Below are positions 1 through 9,441 of a DNA stretch of 64,000 bases, piece after piece. Both the position numbers and the translations under genes were made by a program. How positions within the stretch are numbered: the stretch's first letter is position 1; each line of letters begins with the position of its first letter. The notes below the pieces were generated by a model. It was not told the origin of the DNA, searched no databases, and was given only the letters and a program-made list of their open reading frames with translations. The DNA comes from Massiliimicrobium timonense (GTDB lineage Bacteria; Bacillota_I; Bacilli_A; Erysipelotrichales; Coprobacillaceae), in contig NZ_NFLJ01000011.1 in the NCBI RefSeq assembly GCF_002160865.1, forward strand, positions 1-64,000, given 5' to 3'.

Positions 1-523
1 TAACGAGTGTGATGTCTTAATATCAAAAGTCAAATGCTTAATAACAACATATGATGTATTGAAATTAAATTAATTTGCTATCGTTTGGAAAGAAATTATT
101 AGCTTAATAACAACATATGATGTATTGAAATATCATTTTCATTCACCTTTTAATCTATAGTTATTTTGCTTAATAACAACATATGATGTATTGAAATAAG
201 TTTTCATTCCCACTGCATGACGAGACTATCATGCTTAATAACAACATATGATGTATTGAAATATGTAGTAATATTGTGGTTCTAAACTATCCTTAACAGC
301 TTAATAACAACATATGATGTATTGAAATATAGTTTTAGTGTGTTTTTATACTATTTTTATGTGCTTAATAACAACATATGATGTATTGAAATCTGACTTT
401 TATGCTGCCTTCTTCCTTTCGTTCTGTAGCTTAATAACAATATATGATGTATTGAAATATATGAATATGCATGCCACAGGAGGAATTCGCTTTGTTTAAT
501 AACAACATGAGATGTTTTGAAAT
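1..523 (+). CRISPR. CRISPR array 1 (left part outside the window)
   Basis: Eight 30-nt repeats start at 36, 102, 168, 233, 299, 363, 429 and 494, separated by seven spacers of 34-36 nt. The first 35 bases of the window have spacer length, so the array continues to the left. The repeat begins GCTTAATAAC and ends GTATTGAAAT; an ATTGAAA-type 3' end is usual for type I-B. The copy at 429 has one change and the copy at 494 has several, so the right end is the old, leader-distal end and the leader lies outside the window. Transcription is therefore inferred to run rightward, towards cas6. This repeat differs from that of array 2 at four positions. Confidence 0.97.
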
Positions 524-808
524 TATGGAAATGTAAAAGTTCATATGAACCTGAATAACAATTTACTTTATCAAAACAACTTATATAAGCATGTTAAAAA
601 GTGATTTATATGTTTTAATAGTAGTAAGCTTATTGATGATTGTTACATTTGATATTTGTATTAATCAATTTTATTTACAGATAAGGAAGTGAGAGATATA
701 TGAAATATGTTTATAAATGGTTAATCATTTTACATTAGTATTAGATATGAGAATGTTTTGATATAGTATCTTTACTCAAAAAAATTACAAATGAAGTGAG
801 GTTGAAAA
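524..808. other. Intergenic region between array 1 and cas6
   Basis: AT-rich stretch of 285 bases that should hold the cas operon promoter. I could not choose a convincing -35/-10 pair. It contains a 12-codon reading frame (700-738) with a good Shine-Dalgarno sequence (AAGGAAGTGAG at 682-692), which could be a leader peptide or chance. No further intact CRISPR repeat is visible. Confidence 0.5.
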
Positions 809-1504
809 ATGAAAGTATATGAATACAAAGTTAAATTAGTATTGAAATGTGATATTCATTATGAGCAATTAGTCAATGTACTTAACTATTTCATCGACAG
901 TGCTTTAACCAAAGATGAAAAACTAAAAGAATATCATAATGCTCATCATTATAAAGGCTACGTGCATGATTTTCTGTATCCTATAGAAAAGGATGGAATT
1001 TATAAAAAGAATCATCATTATACGATGAGAATAAGATCTGTAGAACAGGATTTGATTCAATATTTTTTGTCTCGTTTATCTTTTTATGAAACTAATGAAA
1101 TAGAGGCATTGGGTGGAGAAGTGAGGATTATTTCCAACAAATTAATAAAGAGAATATATAGCATTACTCCAATTATTGTTAAAAATGATGAAAAAGGTTA
1201 TTGGAAAAACTACATGTCCCTAGAAGAATTTGAGAAAAGAATAAAAGATAATCTAATGAAAAAATACAAACTATTTGTAGATGAAAATTTAGATGAGAAC
1301 TTTATGATTTATGACTGTATAGAATTCAAGAACAAAGTTCCAGTAAAAGTTCCATACAAAAATATTCATCTTTTAGGAGATAAAATAAGTATAGAAATTG
1401 CTCAAAATGAAAGAGCACAAAAAATAGCATATTTAGCATTAGGAACAGGCGTTCTCGAAAATAATTCTAGAGGATTTGGATTTATGAATTATGAATATTT
1501 ATAA
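809..1504 (+). CDS. cas6: CRISPR pre-crRNA endoribonuclease Cas6 (type I-B)
   Basis: 231 aa. Cas6 cuts the long CRISPR transcript inside each repeat and leaves the 8-nt 5' handle on the crRNA. The C-terminus carries the glycine-rich loop of the family (NNSRGFGFMNYEYL, residues about 218-231). A histidine cluster near residues 44-71 may supply the catalytic base. The length is normal for type I-B. It is the first gene of the cas operon, preceded by GTGAGG, and its stop is 18 nt before the cas8b start. One Cas6 must process two arrays whose repeats differ at four positions. The family call is firm; the catalytic residue is inference. Confidence 0.93.
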   Translation: MKVYEYKVKLVLKCDIHYEQLVNVLNYFIDSALTKDEKLKEYHNAHHYKGYVHDFLYPIEKDGIYKKNHHYTMRIRSVEQDLIQYFLSRLSFYETNEIEALGGEVRIISNKLIKRIYSITPIIVKNDEKGYWKNYMSLEEFEKRIKDNLMKKYKLFVDENLDENFMIYDCIEFKNKVPVKVPYKNIHLLGDKISIEIAQNERAQKIAYLALGTGVLENNSRGFGFMNYEYL

Positions 1505-1522
1505 AGGAAGGAGGTAAGGAAG

Positions 1523-3313
1523 TTGCTTCAAGAAATTTTAGAAGTGTTTGGTGAAGTTGTTCAACAAGATAGTAGAATTGTGACAGATTCATATAGTCTT
1601 AAAGATGGTACATATCGCCTTATTGAAATGAATAATCAAGATGGCTGGAAAATCAAAGAAACGATAGATATTTTCTATGATAAAAAAATGAAACAAATAA
1701 ATGGTTCACAAAATACAAATTACACTTATATACAAGAGTTAGATTATTATAGTAAGCTTTTGGATATGAATAAACCCATTGATCCTAAAAAAGTCATTCA
1801 TTCTTGCCATTATTTTGCTTTGTCTGTAAAAAAAGAGAGCGTTCTTTCAGGAAAACTCAATAAGGATATTATAAAAAAGTATTATGCTATTCTTAAAAAT
1901 CCAATGTCTAAGTATGAGAAAAAATCAAATTCAAAAAAACTTTATGAAAATGTAGAAAAAGAAATTGGCCCAGTTGATAAAAAAATTATTGAGAGTATTG
2001 AAGAATATGTTTTACATACAAATATATTTGAAGGAATTGCTTTAGATAAAAAAGACTATATAAAAATCTTCTTTGTGTTTAGTGATCAAGATAAAACCTT
2101 GGATTATTATAAACAAGAAAATAAAAGGTATCTTTTACCAAATCTCTATAATAGCAATGATTATAACATTGAAGATGGTAATGAAATATTAGGTTTACCT
2201 AATAACAATATGAATCTTAATTCTAAGAAGCCATTTTTACTAAATAAGACAAGAAAAGTAAAGACACCCTATTTAGTTAATCAGGGACAAGCATTATTAC
2301 AAGCACAATTCTTTGATTATTTATGGGGTCAAGTTTCTAAAGGATGCTATGATTTTTATATCAATACGTTTGGAAATGAAAATGAAATATTAGCTATTGC
2401 TGATGATAAAGACTTAAAGGGAAAAAATATTCAGGGTTATTATATACGCTGTCAAAAAGGAAAGAATGAGGCTGAAATTATAGATAGTCAAGTTGTTTCA
2501 TCTTTTTCATACAGCTTAAAGAAATCTTTTTACTTAGAAAATTATATGGAAATATCTGATGAATATATAGAAAAAAGTGATATTCGCTATGAAGAATATT
2601 TAGACAATATGGTATCAATGTTTAACATAATTGATCAAGTATTCTTTGATGGTAAATTGAAAAGAAATCTCTATATGAATGCTAGTGATATGCAAATAAA
2701 CAATGATTATTTAAAAAAATGTCTACTAACATATAGGGATCAGTTAAAATTGTTTAAAAATACAGGTGATTTGTTAATTTTAAAAAAGATTATAGATAAA
2801 ATGTCATGGTATATAATCATCAATAGTATAAGTCAAAGTAGTCAGTTGATGTTAGTACATAAATTAAATTTGAGATGGTCTTTATTAGATTATTTTGATG
2901 ATGAAAGGAAGATAGGTGAAAAAATGATGGATGTAAAAAATCAGTTAAGATTGCATATTAACCTTCCAAAAGAAAAAGATTGGGAGTTTAATGATGATAA
3001 GGAATTTAATTATGCAGTAGGACAGCTAGTAAAATATTTTGTGTATTTAAGCAAATCGTCAAAAAAGACGCATGTGTTCATTAATCAATATTTAAATTGT
3101 AAAGATATTGAACAATTGAAACAAAAATTAATACAGATGTATAAAAAATATAATTATGCAATTGATTTTTATTTGGAAAGTAGATGTTCTAAATTAGTAG
3201 AACATATTATGAAATATGATACAAACAACATTTTGTGTGAGTTTATAGTTGCAGGATTTAATGGACCACTATTAATTTTAGAAAAAAACAAGGAGGAAGA
3301 TGAAGATGAATAA
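1523..3313 (+). CDS. cas8b: Type I-B Cascade large subunit Cas8b (Csh1-like)
   Basis: 596 aa. Cas8b is the large subunit of the I-B Cascade complex and normally reads the PAM and recruits Cas3. Sequence identity is weak across this family. The call rests on its position between cas6 and cas7, its length, and a Csh1-like N-terminal half (for example KPIDPKKVIHS near residues 84-94 and ILKNPMSKYEKK near 124-135). The start is TTG at 1523, placed 8 nt behind GGAGG (1510-1514); no ATG fits as well. The 3' end overlaps cas7 by 8 nt, which suggests translational coupling. A separate small subunit gene is not seen; in I-B it is usually made by internal initiation within cas8b, which I cannot test here. 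Confidence 0.85.
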   Translation: MLQEILEVFGEVVQQDSRIVTDSYSLKDGTYRLIEMNNQDGWKIKETIDIFYDKKMKQINGSQNTNYTYIQELDYYSKLLDMNKPIDPKKVIHSCHYFALSVKKESVLSGKLNKDIIKKYYAILKNPMSKYEKKSNSKKLYENVEKEIGPVDKKIIESIEEYVLHTNIFEGIALDKKDYIKIFFVFSDQDKTLDYYKQENKRYLLPNLYNSNDYNIEDGNEILGLPNNNMNLNSKKPFLLNKTRKVKTPYLVNQGQALLQAQFFDYLWGQVSKGCYDFYINTFGNENEILAIADDKDLKGKNIQGYYIRCQKGKNEAEIIDSQVVSSFSYSLKKSFYLENYMEISDEYIEKSDIRYEEYLDNMVSMFNIIDQVFFDGKLKRNLYMNASDMQINNDYLKKCLLTYRDQLKLFKNTGDLLILKKIIDKMSWYIIINSISQSSQLMLVHKLNLRWSLLDYFDDERKIGEKMMDVKNQLRLHINLPKEKDWEFNDDKEFNYAVGQLVKYFVYLSKSSKKTHVFINQYLNCKDIEQLKQKLIQMYKKYNYAIDFYLESRCSKLVEHIMKYDTNNILCEFIVAGFNGPLLILEKNKEEDEDE

Positions 3314-4232
3314 AAGGGTATATGGTGTTTTAGGTATCAGTTCAATTATGGCAAACTGGAATGCTGATTTTACAGGTTATCCAAAGACAATTTCTACAGG
3401 GGAAATTTTTGGAAGTGATAAAGCATTCAAATATCCTATGAAAAAACAATGGGATAATAATGGAGAAAAAGTTTTGTATATTAAATCAATGATATTGTCT
3501 AAAGATAAAGATGCAGTATCACTTGTTCCAAGAACATTAAAAGAAAGATATGAATATTTATTTGGAATTGAAGATTTATCAAAATGTAAAGATGTTTCTG
3601 AAGTATTGAAAAACTTATTTACAGCTGTTGATGTTAAAAATTTTGGAGCGACATTTGCAGAAGCAAAAATGAATATTTCTATAACAGGTGCTGTTCAATT
3701 TGGACAAGGATTTAATAAATATCCTGAAAGTGAAGCACAGGAACAACAAATTTTATCACCATTTAAAGATGGAACTGATGCTGATGCAAAAAATTCTACT
3801 TTAGGAACGAAGATTGTCAGCGATGAAGCTCATTATTTCTATCCTTTTGTTATTAATCCTCATGCTTATGATGAATTTGTTAAGCTGGGTGTTACAGACG
3901 GATATACAGAAGGAGATTATCTCCAATTTAAAGATACATCTTTATCTAGTGCGACAGCATTTGCTACAAATTCAAAAGAAGGTTGTGAAAATGAGTTTGG
4001 ATTATTTGTAGAAACTGAACCAACATTATATTTACCTAATTTAACCGAATATATTGAATTTAAAAAAGGAAAAGATAAAAACACTATTTCTATTCATTTA
4101 AGAGATCTTTTGGAAGATGTAAAATCAAAAGTATTGAATATTGAAGTGTACTATAATCCTCATACAACTATGATTGATTGTGACTTGTCTGATGTTCATT
4201 ATTATCATATTGTAACAAGAAAAGAGGTTTAA
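3306..4232 (+). CDS. cas7: Type I-B Cascade backbone Cas7 (Csh2-like)
   Basis: 308 aa. Cas7 polymerises along the crRNA to form the Cascade backbone. The N-terminus (MNKRVYGVLGISSIMANWN, residues 1-19) and the following STGEIFGSDKAFKYP stretch are typical of the Csh2/Cas7b RAMP family. ATG 3306 is preferred over ATG 3300 because it lies 9 nt behind AGGAGG (3291-3296), while 3300 is only 3 nt away. It overlaps the end of cas8b and ends 2 nt before cas5, so the Cascade genes are tightly packed in one transcript. Confidence 0.92.
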   Translation: MNKRVYGVLGISSIMANWNADFTGYPKTISTGEIFGSDKAFKYPMKKQWDNNGEKVLYIKSMILSKDKDAVSLVPRTLKERYEYLFGIEDLSKCKDVSEVLKNLFTAVDVKNFGATFAEAKMNISITGAVQFGQGFNKYPESEAQEQQILSPFKDGTDADAKNSTLGTKIVSDEAHYFYPFVINPHAYDEFVKLGVTDGYTEGDYLQFKDTSLSSATAFATNSKEGCENEFGLFVETEPTLYLPNLTEYIEFKKGKDKNTISIHLRDLLEDVKSKVLNIEVYYNPHTTMIDCDLSDVHYYHIVTRKEV

Positions 4233-4234
4233 GT

Positions 4235-4939
4235 ATGAAGGCGGTTAAGTTTACTCTGAAAGGAAAAACTGCATTCTTTAAAAATCCTGAAGTAAACAGT
4301 TATTTTTACTTTACCTATGGAAATATACATAAACCTGCTCTTTTGGGGATGTTTGGTGCTATTTTAGGCTATAAAGGTTATGAAAGCTCATTTGAAGTGT
4401 ATCCAGAATATTATGATAAATTGAAAGAATTAAAAGTCGCTATTATTCCTCATCAAGAACATGGATGCTTTGCTAGAAAAGTTCAAGTGTTTAATAATTC
4501 AGTTGGATATGCATCTCAAGAACAAGGTGGTAATCTGATTGTCAAAGAACAATGGTTAGAAAATCCAAGCTGGATGATATATGTTTTAATTGACGACGAT
4601 GAAAGTCAAAAGTTAAGTGAGTATTTGCTTGAAAGAAAAGCTGTTTATATACCTTATCTTGGTAAAAATGATCATCCTGCTATTATTGAAAATGTGGGTG
4701 TTGTTGATCTACAAATGAATAATTCTAAAAATATTCGTATTGATAGTCTTGCTAAAGCGGATGATTTTCAATTTGACTTCTTTCATATCCAATTTAAATA
4801 TGAAGAATATTTACCTATATCTTTGAAAGAAAGTACAAATCATTATGAATTAGCAAAAATGATTTTTACTGATGCGACAATGATAGAAAGTCAAAAGGAA
4901 GTTTATAATGATGGAGAAAAAAACATTATCTTTTATTGA
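4235..4939 (+). CDS. cas5: Type I-B Cascade subunit Cas5 (Cas5b/Cas5h)
   Basis: 234 aa. Cas5 caps the 5' handle of the crRNA in Cascade. The opening (KAVKFTLKGKTAFFKNPEVN) and the glycine-rich HKPALLGMFGAILGYKGY segment near residues 32-49 are characteristic of the Cas5h branch of the RAMP superfamily. Type I-B Cas5 is generally non-catalytic because Cas6 does the processing. The gene starts 2 nt after cas7 and overlaps cas3 by 32 nt. Confidence 0.92.
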   Translation: MKAVKFTLKGKTAFFKNPEVNSYFYFTYGNIHKPALLGMFGAILGYKGYESSFEVYPEYYDKLKELKVAIIPHQEHGCFARKVQVFNNSVGYASQEQGGNLIVKEQWLENPSWMIYVLIDDDESQKLSEYLLERKAVYIPYLGKNDHPAIIENVGVVDLQMNNSKNIRIDSLAKADDFQFDFFHIQFKYEEYLPISLKESTNHYELAKMIFTDATMIESQKEVYNDGEKNIIFY

Positions 4940-7448
4940 TTATAATGATATTATTGATGATCAATATACATTCTATGCTCATAACATAGATAATCGAAAA
5001 GAGTTATTACACAATCACATTCATTTAAGTCAAGAGTACTTTATGAAACTGTATGATTATAAAGATATTGAAAAAATCGTTTATAAATTTTACGAAGTCA
5101 TGGGATTTCAAAATTTTAAAGTGTCTTTTGAGTTTCTCAATAGTTTATTCGTGAATATAGTGACTTTTCATGATTTTGGTAAAATTAATCCAATGTTTCA
5201 AAAGTTGAAAATGAATAACAATATTGGAAATAAATATAAAGGACTTACCAAAAGTCATCATTCGTTTTTATCATCTTTGATATATCTAGATTACTTTTTA
5301 AATAAACTTGATAAAATGACAAATCTTTCTCATGAAGATAGATGTTTTATTGAAAGAACGATATTAGAACATGCTTATCTTATATCAAAACATCATAGTC
5401 ATTTGGATTCTTTTTATGAATTTATTGAGAAATTAAAAAGTTCGAATACTCAAAACTTAATTGAACATTTAACGTATAAACCGCTTAAAGGATATAAGGG
5501 ATTGAAATATTTGACCAAAGAGAAAATAAAATCTATATGTGATTATTTAGATTATTTTCAAGAAAAAGATTGTCTTACTAACCATCGACATTATAAATAT
5601 TTTTATTATCGTTTAATTTATTCTATGTTGGTCATGAGTGATTACTATGCAACAAGTGAATTCCAATATAAACGACCTGTACGACTTTCTGGCAATTTAA
5701 CAGATATTAAAGAGTTTGAAAAAGAATACTGTCGTTCAGGTTTGATGCAAGGAATTTATGAGTATGAAAGAGAAAAATATCATGAAAATGATAAAACGCT
5801 CAGCCATGTTCAAACAATGAATGATTTAAGATGTGAAATATTTTTGGATGCTGATAGAAATTTAAAGAAACATCATACGGATCCTATTTTCTTCCTTCAG
5901 GCTCCTACAGGTAGTGGAAAAAGCAATATAGCACTTCATTTAAGTTTTCAATTAATGAAAGGACGAAAAAAATTATTTTACATCTATCCATTTAATACCC
6001 TTGTAGAACAAAATAAACATAATTTAGAGTTATCATTTGATCATAAGGAATTAATGAAACAAATTGTTGTGGTCAATTCTATAACACCTCCGCCAGATTT
6101 GCATGATGAGGAAGATGAAGCGTATAAATATCAACAAATGTTGCTGGATAGACAGTTTCTAAATTATCCATTTATATTATCAACACATGTCAGTTTCTTT
6201 CAATTATTATTTGGGAATCAAAAAGAAAATATTATTGGTTTTCACCAATTAGCTGATTCAGTTATTGTTCTAGATGAAATACAGAGTTATAAAAATTATA
6301 TCTGGGCAGAAATGATTGAAATGTTAAAAGCATGTGCCAACCTTATGAATATGAAAATTATTATTATGTCAGCAACATTACCTGATTTAGATCATCTTCT
6401 TCATTTGAATGATGGTGTGACAAGATTGCTACCAAATGCAAAGTTATATTATCAACACGAATTTTTTAAGGGAAGGGTTCATTATCATTATGATTTGTTA
6501 AAGTCTGAAATTACATTAGATGATTTGCAAAAACATGTTTTAAAGAATGTTTTTCCTCATACAAAGATACTTGTTGAATTTATAACAAAAAAGTCTGCTT
6601 ATCAATTTTATCGTTTGCTTTTAAAATCAGGAAGAAATGACATTGATATTGAATGTTTAACAGGTGATGATTCAGCTATTGAAAGAAAGAGAATTATTTC
6701 AAAAATACGTGGTAAGGTTACAAAACCCATTATTCTCGTTGCAACACAAGTTATAGAAGCCGGTGTCGATATTGATATGGATATAGGTTATAAAAATATT
6801 TCTTTATTAGATAATGAAGAACAGTTTGCTGGAAGAATTAATAGATCAAATATGGAAAGTGGAGATATATACTTTTTTGATATTGATAATTTTCATGTGA
6901 TTTATCGTCATGATTATAGATCGGATGATTTATTAACGCTTAAAAACCAGGAGATGAGAGAAATTTTAGAAGAAAAGGATTTTTCTTGTTATTATGAAAA
7001 GGTTTTAAAGGCATTAAAAGTCAATCGAAATCAAAATACTGATAAAGAAGGATTAAGTTATTTTTATAATGATATTGTCTATAAACTTAATTATCTAGAG
7101 GTTGCTAAAAGAATGATGCTTATAGATGATAACCAATGGATGGTAGATGTTGTTTTATGTAGACAAATTAAAAATAATGATGGTGAAATTATTGATGGTT
7201 TAGAAGTATGGAATCGTTATAAAGAATTGTTGGAAAATAATGCTATGAACTACAATAAAAAGCAGATAGAATTAATGGATGTGCGAAGCCAGCTTCATGA
7301 TTTTACCTATCAATTTCCTAAAAAAACATTTATTCATTATAACGATTATATAGGAGATCTTCTTTGTGTTTTTGATGCTGATGACTATTTTGTTGATGGT
7401 AAATTGGATAGAGAACGTTTCGAACAAATTGAATATGACATTCTTTAA
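4908..7448 (+). CDS. cas3: CRISPR nuclease-helicase Cas3 (HD + SF2 helicase)
   Basis: 846 aa. Cas3 is recruited by target-bound Cascade, nicks DNA with its HD domain and unwinds it with its helicase. The HD nuclease domain is at the N-terminus (HDFGK at about 88-92, then SHHSF and KHHSH). The helicase motifs follow in order: Walker A APTGSGKS near 332-339, DEIQ box near 456, SATLPD near 488, QVIEAGVD near 614 and QFAGRINR near 639. All key motifs are present, so the enzyme looks intact. The start at 4908 lies inside cas5 and has AAAGGAA 8 nt upstream; ATG 4911 is an alternative. Confidence 0.97.
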   Translation: MMEKKTLSFIDYNDIIDDQYTFYAHNIDNRKELLHNHIHLSQEYFMKLYDYKDIEKIVYKFYEVMGFQNFKVSFEFLNSLFVNIVTFHDFGKINPMFQKLKMNNNIGNKYKGLTKSHHSFLSSLIYLDYFLNKLDKMTNLSHEDRCFIERTILEHAYLISKHHSHLDSFYEFIEKLKSSNTQNLIEHLTYKPLKGYKGLKYLTKEKIKSICDYLDYFQEKDCLTNHRHYKYFYYRLIYSMLVMSDYYATSEFQYKRPVRLSGNLTDIKEFEKEYCRSGLMQGIYEYEREKYHENDKTLSHVQTMNDLRCEIFLDADRNLKKHHTDPIFFLQAPTGSGKSNIALHLSFQLMKGRKKLFYIYPFNTLVEQNKHNLELSFDHKELMKQIVVVNSITPPPDLHDEEDEAYKYQQMLLDRQFLNYPFILSTHVSFFQLLFGNQKENIIGFHQLADSVIVLDEIQSYKNYIWAEMIEMLKACANLMNMKIIIMSATLPDLDHLLHLNDGVTRLLPNAKLYYQHEFFKGRVHYHYDLLKSEITLDDLQKHVLKNVFPHTKILVEFITKKSAYQFYRLLLKSGRNDIDIECLTGDDSAIERKRIISKIRGKVTKPIILVATQVIEAGVDIDMDIGYKNISLLDNEEQFAGRINRSNMESGDIYFFDIDNFHVIYRHDYRSDDLLTLKNQEMREILEEKDFSCYYEKVLKALKVNRNQNTDKEGLSYFYNDIVYKLNYLEVAKRMMLIDDNQWMVDVVLCRQIKNNDGEIIDGLEVWNRYKELLENNAMNYNKKQIELMDVRSQLHDFTYQFPKKTFIHYNDYIGDLLCVFDADDYFVDGKLDRERFEQIEYDIL

Positions 7449-7476
7449 TATTTGATTTATAAAGGAAGTGTTGATT

Positions 7477-7968
7477 ATGAAAATAAATGGAACATTAATG
7501 AATTATTATATTCATTGTCCTAGACAATGTTATCTTCATGCAAATAGATTAAACATGGAAAATAATAGTGAAGATGTGAAGATTGGTAAAGCATTGCATG
7601 AAGAAAAATATAAAGATGATGATAGTAGTGAAATAGCAATTGACAATATTAAATTAGATAAATTAACAAAAGATTATTTAACTGAAACAAAGAAAAGTGA
7701 TGCCGATGTTGAGGCTAGTCGATGGCAACTTATTTATTATTTATATGTGTTAAAAGAAAAAGGGATTAATCGAAAAGGAAAACTGGAGTTTATTCAAAAA
7801 AATAAAGAGAAAAAAGTTATGGTTGTAGAACTTAATGATGAAGTAGAAGTAGAGTTATTGAATAAAATGAATGAAATACAAAAGCTGATACAAAATCAAA
7901 AGGTTCCCGATGTTGTAGAAAGAAAACACTGTAAAAAATGTGCTTATTATGATTATTGTTTTATATAA
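7477..7968 (+). CDS. cas4: Cas4 RecB-like exonuclease (spacer acquisition)
   Basis: 163 aa. Cas4 trims prespacers and helps choose PAM-adjacent ends during adaptation with Cas1-Cas2. It shows the Fe-S cysteines (HCPRQC near the N-terminus, HCKKCAYYDYC at the C-terminus) and RecB-nuclease residues (GKALHEE, a D in AIDNIKLD, E-x-K in TETKKSD, WQLIYYLY). ATG 7477 is chosen because AAAGGAAG (7461-7468) lies 8 nt upstream; an in-frame GTG at 7468 would sit inside that site. It is the first gene of the adaptation module cas4-cas1-cas2. Confidence 0.95.
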   Translation: MKINGTLMNYYIHCPRQCYLHANRLNMENNSEDVKIGKALHEEKYKDDDSSEIAIDNIKLDKLTKDYLTETKKSDADVEASRWQLIYYLYVLKEKGINRKGKLEFIQKNKEKKVMVVELNDEVEVELLNKMNEIQKLIQNQKVPDVVERKHCKKCAYYDYCFI

Positions 7969-7983
7969 AATAAGGTGAAGTGT

Positions 7984-8985
7984 ATGGGAAAAACAAAATA
8001 TATTACAAGTATGGGTGAATTAAGTCGAAAAGATAATTCATTGTGCTTTAGAAAAAATAATAAAAACATATATTTACCAATAGAAAATATTCATGAAATA
8101 TATTGCATGAATGAAGTATCTATCAATACAAAACTGCTAGATTATCTTTCTACAAAACATATCGTTATTCATTTCTTTAATTATTATGGAAACTATTCTG
8201 GAACTTTTTATCCTAAAGATCAGTATAAAAGCGGGAGATTACTGATTAAAGAAGTTGAGTGTTATAATTCAATGAAAAGAATAGTGATTGCTAAGAAGAT
8301 TGTTATTGCTATTGCAAAAAATCTTGATTATGTGTTATATCATTATTATAAACATGGGCGTAAAGAAGTTAAAAAAATCATAGACTGGATCAGACATGAA
8401 TTTTATAAACAGTTGGAAGAAATTCAAGACATACAATCATTAATGCTTTTAGAGGGTACTTTATGGCAAATGTTTTATTCGTCATTTCAATATATCTTAC
8501 CTGAAGATTTTATGATGAATAAACGTGTAAGGAGACCTCCTGATAATCCTATGAATGCACTTATCTCTTTTGGAAATTCTCTTTTATACACGAAATGTAT
8601 TTCTGTTATTTACCAAACACATTTAAATCAAACAATTAGTTATTTACATGAACCAAGTGAAGCTAGATTTTCTTTGAGTTTAGATTTAAGTGAAACCTTT
8701 AAACCTGTAATTGTATTTAAAACTATCTTTGATCTTGTGAATAATAAAAAATTAAAAGTTAATGAACATTTTGAAAAGAAAGTTAATTATTGTATTCTAA
8801 ATGATAAGGGTAGACAAATTTTTATTGAAGCGTTTGAAGAAAGATTAAATAGAGTTTTTTTGAATAAAAAGTTAAAACGTAAAATGACTTATCAAACAGC
8901 TATGAAAATGGATTGCTATAAGTTGATTAAATATCTTCTTGAAGATAAAGACTTTGAATTTTTCTCATTGAAGGAAGGATATTAA
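7984..8985 (+). CDS. cas1: Cas1 integrase (type I-B)
   Basis: 333 aa. Cas1 inserts new spacers at the leader end of the array. The expected metal ligands are visible: the Glu of LLEGTLWQ, the His of YLHEPSEARF and the acidic SLDLSETF motif. ATG 7984 is preferred to GTG 7975 because AAGGTG (7972-7977) sits 6 nt before it. The stop overlaps the cas2 start by one base (TAATG). The length is normal for Cas1b. Confidence 0.97.
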   Translation: MGKTKYITSMGELSRKDNSLCFRKNNKNIYLPIENIHEIYCMNEVSINTKLLDYLSTKHIVIHFFNYYGNYSGTFYPKDQYKSGRLLIKEVECYNSMKRIVIAKKIVIAIAKNLDYVLYHYYKHGRKEVKKIIDWIRHEFYKQLEEIQDIQSLMLLEGTLWQMFYSSFQYILPEDFMMNKRVRRPPDNPMNALISFGNSLLYTKCISVIYQTHLNQTISYLHEPSEARFSLSLDLSETFKPVIVFKTIFDLVNNKKLKVNEHFEKKVNYCILNDKGRQIFIEAFEERLNRVFLNKKLKRKMTYQTAMKMDCYKLIKYLLEDKDFEFFSLKEGY

Positions 8986-9269
8986 TGAAAAAGTATAATT
9001 ATAACTACGCTATTGTTTTTTATGACATAAAGGAAAAAAGAGTACAAAAAGTTTTTAAGATATGTAAAAAGTATTTATCACATTATCAATATTCAGTTTT
9101 TAGAGGTGATATTACTCCATCTAAACTTATATCATTAAAAAGAGAATTGAATAAAGTTATTAATAAAGAAGAAGATTTTGTTTGCATTATTAAAACATTT
9201 AATGATAATGTATTTGATGAAGAAATTCTTGGAAACAAAAAAACTGAGAGTGACAATCTTATTATCTAA
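8985..9269 (+). CDS. cas2: Cas2 adaptation protein
   Basis: 94 aa. Cas2 bridges two Cas1 dimers in the integration complex. The ferredoxin-like fold is recognisable from the first strand AIVFYDIKEKRVQKVFKIC (Asp in FYDI) and the QYSVFRGD segment. It overlaps cas1 by one base (TAATG) and is the last gene of the operon. The leader and array 2 follow directly. Confidence 0.97.
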   Translation: MKKYNYNYAIVFYDIKEKRVQKVFKICKKYLSHYQYSVFRGDITPSKLISLKRELNKVINKEEDFVCIIKTFNDNVFDEEILGNKKTESDNLII

Positions 9270-9441
9270 ATTTACCAAGTATTATTTTAGAAAAAATGAA
9301 AAAACGCTGATTATATCAATATAAATTGTAATTTTTGATAAAGATTAAATTTTATAGTTTTAGCTGGTAAAAAATTAAAAAAATATTGTTATAATCAGTA
9401 TAATTTCATTTTAGTAAATAAAAAAGCATTGATTTTATTGG
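9270..9441 (+). promoter_or_regulatory. Leader of CRISPR array 2
   Basis: 172 AT-rich bases between the cas2 stop and the first perfect repeat of array 2. It includes a -10-like TATAAT near 9400. It is placed at the end where repeats are identical, as expected for the leader and the integration site of new spacers. The exact promoter is not resolved by eye. Confidence 0.75.

Noticed and set aside
548-575. Possible further degenerate CRISPR repeat after array 1
   Set aside because: Only short pieces such as AATAACAA match, and the spacing after the last repeat is too short.
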